Made by a program: the position numbers and the translations under genes
The notes under the pieces: generated by a model
The model's database searches: none
What the model was told of the DNA's origin: nothing
What the model saw: only the letters and a program-made list of their open reading frames with translations
Part shown: positions 56,136 to 64,000 of the stretch, piece after piece
Layout of the letters: each line of letters starts with the position of its first letter
How positions within the stretch are numbered: position 1 is the first letter of the stretch
DNA from: Paralithodes platypus
Lineage: Eukaryota > Arthropoda > Malacostraca > Decapoda > Lithodidae
DNA length: 64,000 nt
Assembly: GCA_032716605.1 (NCBI GenBank)
Contig: CM064580.1
Coordinates: 31,756,728 to 31,820,727 of the forward strand
Reading direction: 5' to 3'

Positions 56136-56254
56136 ACTCCGCCACTCCCACAATTACTCCACTTTCTTTGTGATCCCTACCCCCCACCCCCCCTTCACAT
56201 ACGCCCTCTCATTTCCAGGATCACTCCACTCTCTTTCTTTGTCTCATCTTCTCT

Positions 56255-56930
56255 TCCTCATTTTATTCTGCTCTCTCTTGGAAGAACCATATTAACAGTC
56301 TTGCTAAGGTAGCCTCCCAGAAGCTGGGTGTGCTCAACTGCCTCAAGGGATTCTTTACCCCTGCACAGCTTCTTGCTCTGTACAGGGGCACAATGCGTCC
56401 TTGTATTGAGTATTGTTCACATGTGTGGGTACGTGGGGAGGATCCTCTCACACCGCACTCCTAGACAAAGTAGAAAGGAAAGCCTTTCGTATCATTAACT
56501 CCCGTCCACTCACCAACTCTCTGCAATCTCTCTATCTCATCGTCGCAATGTTGCATCTCTCTCGCTATTCCATCGCTACTAAAATAATCAGTGTTCCTCA
56601 GAGTTCTCCCAGTGTATACCACCTCCTCTATGTAGGGTACGTAGTACCCGTCTTGCAACACAATCCCACCCCTATTCTGTACAACTCTCCAACCCAAGAG
56701 TGAAACGTTATTCTCAGTCTTTCTTCTATTCAACAGCTGAGCTCTGGAACTCTCTTCCAGAATCAGTCTTCCCTTATTCCTATGACTTAAATTGCTTCAA
56801 ACTCTGTGTGTCCAGGCATTTTGGCTCGAACGTCCCTATATTTTGGCCCTGTTACTCTTTCGACTCTGGGGGAGGTACTCGCTACAGGCAGTTCTGTCTT
56901 TTGTTTCCCTCACTCACATAAAAGAAAAAA
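56255..56930 (+). pseudogene. LINE LA 3' end copy
   Basis: Plus-strand reading in changing frames gives SLAKVASQKLGVLNCLKGFF, TPAQLLALYRGTMRPCIEYC and SHVW. WNSLPESVFPYSYDLN follows at 56745-56800. It corresponds to 29840-30465 of the first LA copy, including the 3' UTR end CAGGCAGTTCTGTCTTTTGT. It is 5'-truncated and frame-broken. Confidence 0.8.
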
Positions 56931-57019
56931 ATACAGTCATTCGATCACTCTCTTAATTACTGCACTCTCTCATATTTCCTCCTTCATACAGTCTCTCACT
57001 CTCAGAATCACTCCACTCA

Positions 57020-57029
<10 letters not shown>

Positions 57030-57062
<33 letters not shown>
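57030..57062. repeat. (CA)n microsatellite
   Basis: ACACAC run of about 32 bases. Confidence 0.95.
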
Positions 57063-57066
<4 letters not shown>

Positions 57067-57084
57067 GCACACTCCCCCACTGTT

Positions 57085-57835
57085 CACTCACATGAAGCGA
57101 AACATTTATTTTTAATCGAGTGGGAAACTAATGGAATGGAATACCTAGTAGTGTCATTGAGTTCTAACGTTCAAACGTTCAAAAATCGTCTAGATAAATA
57201 TTTCACTTTTAACCCTCGATGAACTGCGTTTATAAACGAATGAGTAGCACCACCTTACACTGTACTATAAACGAATGAGTAGCACCACCTTACACTGTAC
57301 TATAAACGAATGAGTAGCACCACCTTACACTGTACTATAAACGAATGAGTAGCACCACCTTACACTGTACTATAAACGAATGAGTAGCACCACCTTACAC
57401 TGTACTATAAACGAATGAGTAGCACCACCTTACACTGTACTATAAACGAATGAGTAGCACCACCTTACACTGTACTATAAACGAATGAGTAGCACCACCT
57501 TACACTGTACTATAAACTAATGAGTAGCACCACCTTACACTGTACTATAAACGAATGGAGTAGCACCACCTTACACTGTACTATAAACGAATGAGTAGCA
57601 CCACCTTACACTGTACTATAAACGAATGAGTAGCACCACCTTACACTGTACTATAAACGAATGAGTAGCACCACCTTACACTGTACTATAAACGAATGAG
57701 TAGCACCACCTTACACTGTACTATCCTTGCTTGTGTTTAGAAAGGATCGGTAGTTTAGTTACAAGCAGCCTCGTAAGGACTAATATATATGTTTTTCTTG
57801 TTTTCTTTTGTACTCCTTTGTACTTAACTCCCTTT
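57085..57835 (+). mobile_element. CX-type LINE 3' end with internal minisatellite
   Basis: The C-terminal codons read WETNGMEYLVVSLS and VQTFKNRLDKYFTFNPR, and the 3' UTR starts at GAACTGCGTTTATAAACGAA. The UTR is then expanded as a tandem array (57231-57721). It finishes with TTTTGTACTCCTTTGTACTT, the same terminal units as the CX elements at 32.6 and 38.8 kb. Confidence 0.75.
57231..57721. repeat. 35-bp minisatellite, 14 units
   Basis: Unit: TATAAACGAATGAGTAGCAC plus CACCTTACACTGTAC. Two units carry single changes (AACTAATG near 57515, GAATGGAG near 57555). The array is otherwise uniform. Confidence 0.97.
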
Positions 57836-57839
57836 TCCT

Positions 57840-58483
57840 CCCCCTCACTCTATATGTTCTTCCACTTCCAATACACGTTTCACTAATTGTATAAAACATT
57901 AATCTGAAGACAGCAGCTCCATCCATAGTCCATATACTTCTTGCTAAGTATTGTAGTCAAATAGAATTTTCAAATGCGTGATATATTGCATTATTTAATG
58001 GTTTACATAAATGTGTATTCTAATAAAATTTATGCTCGGAAGAGTATATAGGTTAATTTAATAATACTCACAAGAGCGAGCTCACCAACTAACATATATA
58101 TATATCTAAGCATCGCCATACAATTCCACCAACTTAACTAACTATATGGGATTGATCACAATCCTATACTATAAAAGTACAGGCTGAGCTAGTTGATAAT
58201 ACTCACGAAACAAAATGTTGTAAGATTAGAACAATCCAACTAACTCTCACTCAATCACAAACACTCAAACTCTCTATCTCACTCTTACACACACATACAA
58301 AAACACACACACATAAACTCTCTTTCTCTCTCTGCTATCCATCTAGCTAATCCCCTCTCTCCCTCTATTCATCTCTCAGCTATACACTCCGCCCACCAAG
58401 GCCTACTTACCTTTACACTTTCCACCCATAAATAGGTTTATCTCCTGATCTCTCTGTATACCTACATATATAATGTTCTCTCC

Positions 58484-58565
<82 letters not shown>

Positions 58566-58688
58566 GAAAGAAAATTAAATTAATATAGTAAATGAAAACC
58601 TAGCACTAGCAATTAGAGTCTAATAAAGAGAAGTAAAACAATGCAAATAAACAAAAAAATGAAATTGAGAGAACAAAATTAAACAAGC
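57840..58688. other. Non-coding DNA with (CT)n(TA)n tract
   Basis: A compound CT/TA microsatellite lies at 58483-58562. The rest is AT-rich without features I can name. Confidence 0.6.
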
Positions 58689-58992
58689 TAATCAAAAAGT
58701 ATTTCAGTTCCATCAATTGATTCAACAACAGACACAAGCGAAGTCATACACATATCTCTAGATGAAGTAAGATATGCCCTAAAGCCTAAACAAAATTAAA
58801 AGGGGAAAAGCTCCAGGAGATGGCAGTATAACAAGATATCTTCTCAAGGATGCAGGATATGGAGTCCAGTGTAAATTTGTTTAGCTATTCACCCAATGCT
58901 TATGTAAGCGGGATGTTCCAGAAGCTAGGTGTAATGCAATATTAACTTTACTTAGCACAACAGGCGATAACAAATATATCGGCAACTAGTGA

Positions 58993-59188
58993 CCCATTAG
59001 TTTATTATCACTTATTTAGAAGTTGTTCTCTAAAATTCTCACAAAATTTGATAGAATTATAGATGTGAATCAATCTCAGGAACTGCTTGTTACCGAGATT
59101 GATTTACATCTATGATTGTATCTAATCTACAGTATTTGTGAGGATTTTAGAGAAACACTTGTAAATGAGTGATAATAAACTAATGGGA
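58993..59188. repeat. Inverted duplication inside the RTE copy
   Basis: CCCATTAGTTTATTATCACT at 58993 through CAATCTCAGG at 59080 reappears as a reverse complement at 59093-59188, with about a dozen differences and a 12-base spacer. The second arm is an extra, flipped copy of RT coding sequence. Confidence 0.9.
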
Positions 59189-59350
59189 CGGTTTAGAAGA
59201 GGGTATTCAACCATGGATCACCTATCAGCTTAATTATAGAGAAAACCTCTTTGTTTAGCTTTTGTAGACAATGAAAAGGCCTTTGATTCGGTAGAGATAA
59301 CAGCTATAGTAAATTCCTAATATGAACAAGGAATATATGAAACATACATA

Positions 59351-59878
59351 AAACTCCAAGAGCATAATAATTATAAACTCCAAGAGCATAATAATTATAA
59401 ACTCCAAGAGCATAATAATTATAAACTCCAAGAGCATAATAATTATAAACTCCAAGAGCATAATAATTATAAACTCCAAGAGCATAATAATTATAAACTC
59501 CAAGAGCATAATAATTATAAACTCCAAGAGCATAATAATTATAAACTCCAAGAGCATAATAATTATAAACTCCAAGAGCATAATAATTATAAACTCCAAG
59601 AGCATAATAATTATAAACTCCAAGAGCATAATAATTATAAACTCCAAGAGCATAATAATTATAAACTCCAAGAGCATAATAATTATAAACTCCAAGAGCA
59701 TAATAATTATAAACTCCAAGAGCATAATAATTATAAACTCCAAGAGCATAATAATTATAAACTCCAAGAGCATAATAATTATACTCTCCAAGAGCATAAT
59801 AATTATAAACTCCAAGAGCATAATAATTATAAACTCCAAGAGCATAATAATTATACTCTCCAAGAGCATAATAATGAT
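59351..59878. repeat. 24-bp minisatellite, 22 units
   Basis: Unit: AAACTCCAAGAGCATAATAA plus TTAT. Units differ only near the right end (ACTCTCC, AATGAT). On the plus strand it is an in-frame repeat of KLQEHNNY, continuing the RT reading TYIKLQEHNNYK. The long minus frames of MLLEFIII or YNYYALGV repeats are artefacts. Confidence 0.97.
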
Positions 59879-60500
59879 AAAGGTACTGATGTGGTCCTGT
59901 TATGAAAACCACAGATAAGATAAAGATTAGGAAAGGAGTGAGGCAGGAAGACACAATTTCACCCAAGCTGCTCACAGCTTGTCTTGAAGGGATCTTCAGA
60001 CAGTGTGCATGGTAATCAAAGGGAATTAATGTAGACGGGGAATATCTTAACCATCTCAGATTTGCAGATAACATTGTCTTAATTTCTGATAACGGAGAAA
60101 AGCTATAAGAAATGTTCAATGCTATCAATAAATAAAGTCTCAAAGTAGGTCTAAAGATAAACTGATATATACAATGATATGGCACAACGTAGAATGATTA
60201 GGATAAATAACGACATTCTAGTTGAAGTAGAAGAATACAATTATCTTGGCCAAGTAATGAAACTAACAAAAAACAATAAACATGAAATATAAAGGCGAAT
60301 CACTCTAGGATGGAGAGCATTAATTTTGGTAGACAGGAAGATCATGAAAAGTTTACTGCCAATATGCCTTACGCGTAAAGTATATAACCAGTGTGTGCTA
60401 CCAAAACCATGATCTATGGATCCGAATCTTGGAAACTAACAAAAACAATGAAGAATAAGCTTAGGAGTGCACAGAGAACAATAGGAAAATCAATGCTAGG

Positions 60501-60505
<5 letters not shown>

Positions 60506-60537
<32 letters not shown>

Positions 60538-61021
60538 GTAGTATGTTCCTATGGGTTCCTAAGTAATTTCATATTATGTATATGTTGAGTTTCGTTCATC
60601 AACCTTATTTGCCTACCCAACGTACCTTCTTACTATCATTATATGTAATTACATTCTTCTAGCGCACAACTTGTTATCTGCATATTACTTCAGATTATAT
60701 GCACTTATATCTAACAAATTCTCAACCCAATATTCATAATGGTTATAATATTATTGACGTCGAGCGCAGATTCGCACTACAATACCGGTAGTTAATATCG
60801 CAGACAGTACTGAGTATATTTCATCATATATTCCATTCAAGAACAATCAAATCTTAATGTAGTTTCAGTCTCACCCACAATTTCGTACTTTAGAAGAATT
60901 CGTTTATCCTCTATACTGTATGTAGTACCGGTAGTAAAATAAATCATCCACTTAATTTTCTCTATGTTCTGCGTCCTCCATAGATAAATATTTACTTTGA
61001 AAATACATTCATGGATAGATA

Positions 61022-61084
<63 letters not shown>

Positions 61085-61185
61085 CTACTACCGGTATCTA
61101 CTATTCTCTAATCGACCACAGTTTCCCAACCTTCTTCTTTCTCTTGGCTACCTCCCAATTCTTAACACCTAACCTTCCTTTTTTA

Positions 61186-61253
<68 letters not shown>

Positions 61254-61862
61254 CGCGTATACTCATATATACAGTACACGCACACAAAACAACATTTTAC
61301 ACAGTATGTGTTACCGTACTAATTGTGCAGTTTACATGGCCGTATGTATTTAGGAATATTGATTTGCATTTAGGCATGTTTCTATGCATACGTGTTTGTA
61401 AAGTTCTCAGCATATAAAAGGTTACACCATTTAGAATATTTGAACGCATACCTGTAGAGCCAAGATCTGAATTATCTGGGCCATAATAACGCATTGTATT
61501 GTCTCGTTTGTTTTCCGTATATACTGATTCAAATGGATGTGAAGCCATTTATGCCCCTGACTGTACAGACTACATTCATCTGAGGCGTAGCTGAGTGTTC
61601 AGAGTATTGTACTAACAACAACTAAATTACATGTTTCAGGCCCGGTAGTTTATGGGGAAATACTATTAAAATTGTTAACATTCTATAAGTTTAGTAACAC
61701 GTTCTGAAAGTATCTTTGTTGAATACAAAACACGTGTAATGCAGACTAATGTAATGCAGGAGTTTTCATAAACCTCATAAATACTTGAAGGCAATATCAG
61801 GCTTGAAACTATTACTATTTATAGTATAGCCTATTAGTGTGGCAAATATGTGAAAGAATGTG
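60506..61862. other. Non-coding DNA with (TA)n and (TC)n tracts
   Basis: (TA)n lies at 60505-60534, (TC)n at 61023-61079 and 61189-61250. GGCGTAGCTGAGTGTTCAGA at 61583 resembles a tRNA A-box region, but no B box follows. No gene is supported. Confidence 0.55.
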
Positions 61863-62505
61863 TGGGAATTGTGCGTTTCTTCATAAAAGTGTCAACATTG
61901 GCACAGACAAGAATAAACGCAGTATAATCAAAATTAGCTATAGGGGCATCACAGGTTTAGCCTATGTTGGCTTTGACAGCCCCTTTTCAATTAGTCTCCA
62001 TTAGAGTACTGAAACACAGATATTTACCCCAAACTGTATACTGTGGTAGAGATGTCAAACTAGTCTCAAATGACTCGTCTGGACAAGGGAAACAATAAAT
62101 GTTCAGACAATGTTTATAGAAAGTTCACCATTTGACTTGTACTGGTTCCTGTAGTTCAACAAATTAGTGGCAATTGGCAACAATTCTTACCAATTTGTAG
62201 CATGATAATAAACTACAGGGACCAGTACAAGTTAAACGGTCAACATTAGCCAAACATATTTCTGAATAGAAGTTGTTTCCCTTGTCCAGACGAGTCATTT
62301 GAGACTAGTTTGACATCTCTACCACAGTATACAGTTTGGGGTAAATATCTGTGTTTCAGTACTCTAATGGAGATTAATTGAAAAGGGGCTGCCAAAGCCA
62401 ACATAGGCTAAACCTGTGATGCCCCTATAGCTAATTTTGATTATACTGCGTCTATTATTGTGTGTGCCAATTTTGACACTTTTATGAAGAAAAGCACAAT
62501 TCTTC
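61863..62505. mobile_element. Near-perfect long palindrome (fold-back element)
   Basis: The left arm, from GGGAATTGTGCGTTTCTTCA to GTAGTTCAAC at about 62160, is the reverse complement of the right arm, about 62195-62505. Arms are roughly 300 bases with few differences and a short AT-rich loop. There is no coding sequence. The symmetric structure points to a fold-back/MITE-type element; the ends and target duplication are not clear. Confidence 0.85.
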
Positions 62506-62682
62506 CACCTATCTGCTTCACTACTGTATATGTCTCAATGAAAGGTGCTGCAAGACGTCATAATATCACACATATTAACCTATGAACCTCGCTCTGAGAC
62601 ACAGAATAGTAAACCTATATCCACATTGCACGTACATCATACATTCAAACGACATATCAATCAGTCAATTGATAATCATGCA

Positions 62683-62684
<2 letters not shown>

Positions 62685-62756
<72 letters not shown>
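62685..62756. repeat. (TA)n microsatellite
   Basis: About 36 TA units. The YIYIYI frames are read-through. Confidence 0.95.
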
Positions 62757-62757
<1 letters not shown>

Positions 62758-63055
62758 AGTATATATATATCGGAAATGGGAACGTTCCTGGGGAATCTCA
62801 ACTTCAGGAGGAAAAGAATGACGAGGGACGTAACAACCAACATCTTTATTACACACATTTTCAAACGTTTCGACATATAGTGTATGCCATCATCAGTGAC
62901 GTAAAAGTGAACAAAAACGAAAACATTAATTTATTGAGGAATATAAAGTCTGTAGATTTAAATCTGAGTAACGCTAAAACCTAAAACTAAATAAAATAAA
63001 AGGTATAGATACTAAACATTTAAATTTGAAAACATACAATTATATACGGTATATA
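62757..63055 (-). mobile_element. Penelope-like element end fragment (candidate)
   Basis: CATCTTTATTACACACATTT, AACGTTTCGACATA and CCATCATCAGTGACG together resemble the terminal region of Penelope-like retroelements. No RT remains. It carries the second hammerhead-like core. Confidence 0.45.
62861..62899 (-). ncRNA. Hammerhead-ribozyme-like core 2
   Basis: On the minus strand: UCA, CUGAUGA, U, GGCAUA-CACUA-UAUGUC hairpin, GAAA, CGU, U at the cleavage site, UGA. UCA and UGA pair as a short stem I. The last A of GAAA with CGU forms the palindrome ACGU, a possible dimeric stem III. One extra U sits before stem II, the same position as the irregularity in core 1. Confidence 0.45.
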
Positions 63056-63135
63056 TATATCCACATGGCACGTACATCATACATTCAAACGGCATATCAA
63101 TCAGTCAATTGATAATCATGCAGAATATATATATA

Positions 63136-63349
63136 TATATATAGTAAGCACAAGTTTTCCGTAGCTTTCTTTTAAGTTTAGGTAGGATGTCTTAGCGGCA
63201 GTATTCCACCTCCTCCTTCATCAGCCTTATCTCCCCCCCTTCCTACGCTGCTCAAACCCACTCACTCTCCCTCGCAAACTTCAATTTCTTGCTTAATATC
63301 TTGAGACACTTCCATCCCTCCCTCCCCTTCTTAACACCCTCCTGCGCCC

Positions 63350-63382
<33 letters not shown>

Positions 63383-64000
63383 TCTCTCTCTCTCTCCCTT
63401 TGTACCTATCTCATTCCTCTCGTTGTTTTAAGATTTCCCTCTATTTATCCAGCCTATAGGAATTACAATCACGATCCTCCCCTCACACACACACACACAC
63501 ACACAACCTATCTATCATTGTCTTCCATTAATTCCACCTTTCACCCAACTTTTACTTTCCTCAACTGACTCCCTTTCCTTCCTCCAACTTCCAAATTCCC
63601 ACCTCTATCCTTAACTCCACATTTCTCTCCCCTTCTCGAAAACTGTTCATCCTCCCCAACCCTCATATCCCCCACACACTCCTCAACCTCCCCCGAAATC
63701 TCCACCCTTGAAGCCTCCTCTCCATCCCCAACCCCCATGCCCTCCCCCACGCCTCCACTACCTAACCAACCATCCCCCAACTCCCAATTATCTCCCTCCC
63801 GAAAACTCCAACCTCACCCCAATACCCCACGTCTCTCCCCTCCAACCCTCTCCCTCCCCCTTCCCCACCCACCCCCCACCTCAGCAGCTGCGGCTATTAT
63901 CATAAAACGTCATCAGGCCAGTGGTTAATGGTACGAGTTTCCTATTAGGGGCGGGGACAAGTCAATACGGGGAGCAGGGGGAGGGAGGGGAAGGTGGGGT
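63136..64000. other. Non-coding, C-rich DNA
   Basis: (C)n(TC)n lies at 63351-63397 and (CA)n at 63484-63504. A C/T-rich tract without repeats of fixed period runs from 63520 to 63890. The frames here are proline-rich by composition only. Confidence 0.6.

Larger units (their letters stand above)
58690..60505 (+). mobile_element. RTE/BovB-like LINE (second RTE family), degenerate
   Basis: The plus strand carries scattered RT blocks: GKAPGDGSITRYLLKDAGYG, FVDNEKAFDSVEI (motif A), IRKGVRQEDTISPKL (motif B), LNHLRFADNIVLISDNGEK (motif C, FADD changed to FADN), SLKVGLKIN, YGSESWKLTKTMKN and RTIGKSMLGI. Stops occur throughout. A 91-bp inverted duplication and a 22-unit minisatellite lie inside. It differs from the RTE family at 5-6 and 15-16 kb. 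Confidence 0.8.
62622..63135. repeat. 75-bp direct repeat flanking a Penelope-like fragment
   Basis: CACGTACATCATACATTCAA with TCAATTGATAATCATGCAGA and a TA run occurs at 62624-62690 and again at 63060-63130, with only a few base changes. Between them lie a (TA)n tract and the fragment 62757-63055. Confidence 0.85.

Noticed and set aside
53679..56312. Long proline/histidine-rich proteins
   Set aside because: Read-through of two GC-rich minisatellites; unit length changes shift the frame at many points.
59255..60185. Repetitive MLLEFIII and YNYYALGV proteins
   Set aside because: Minus-strand read-through of the 24-bp array that interrupts an RT on the opposite strand.
61575..61645. tRNA gene
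   Set aside because: An A-box-like start is present, but there is no B box and no cloverleaf.

Overview
This is eukaryotic, almost certainly metazoan, intergenic DNA. I find no host protein-coding gene, no rRNA and no functional tRNA. The long (AT)n, (GA)n and (CA)n microsatellites, TAGGCCTA-rich stretches and the mix of RTE, CR1 and Jockey-superfamily LINEs with TTAA-flanked MITEs suggest an invertebrate. A decapod crustacean is my best guess, and that is inference. Nearly every long reading frame is a transposable-element remnant, a minisatellite or an antisense shadow.

Layout. 1-4.6 kb: a short 5'-truncated LINE with a perfect 11-bp target duplication, a 0.78-kb fold-back element, and TTAA-flanked MITEs, one apparently nested in another. 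4.6-6.5 kb and 15.5-16.8 kb: an RTE-type LINE on the minus strand, split by an 8.7-kb LTR retrotransposon (6525-15200, minus strand). That element has about 1.46-kb LTRs, gag with SAP-like and SCAN-like regions and a CCHC knuckle, then protease, integrase and reverse transcriptase in that order. This is the Gmr1-type order, not the usual Ty3/gypsy order. Two TTAA-flanked MITEs sit inside it, one in RT and one in the 5' LTR. 17.1-18.1 kb: two more related TTAA MITEs. 19.0-24.0 kb: a nearly full-length minus-strand LINE whose single frame carried a 2A-like ribosome-skipping motif, PHD-type zinc fingers, APE endonuclease and RT. 24.4-25.1 kb: an RTE fragment beside an unrecognised frame. 27-32.4 kb: a Jockey-superfamily LINE, then the 5' part of another LINE with a second, degenerate 2A-like motif and a 48-unit, 28-bp minisatellite.

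32.4-43.2 kb: CR1-like LINE copies on both strands, an inverted pair of an unclassified repeat, and a poly(A)-tailed LINE 3' half. 43.2-49.6 kb: mostly simple repeats, one unrecognised 116-codon frame and a tRNA-like segment. 49.6-52.7 kb: a third LINE with a (TAA)n tail. 52.8-56.2 kb: a candidate tRNA-derived SINE, a long hairpin and two adjacent GC-rich minisatellites. 56.2-60.5 kb: LINE 3' ends and an RTE copy carrying a 35-bp and a 24-bp minisatellite. 61.8-63.1 kb: a 0.64-kb near-palindrome and a Penelope-like fragment with a hammerhead-like core. A second such core lies at 15.3 kb.

Nothing here forms a host pathway. The story is layered transposition: RTE was hit by the LTR element, which was hit by MITEs, and LINE copies repeatedly seeded tandem arrays. 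The most interesting items are the PR-INT-RT gypsy element, the two 2A-like motifs, and the two hammerhead-like cores sharing one architecture.
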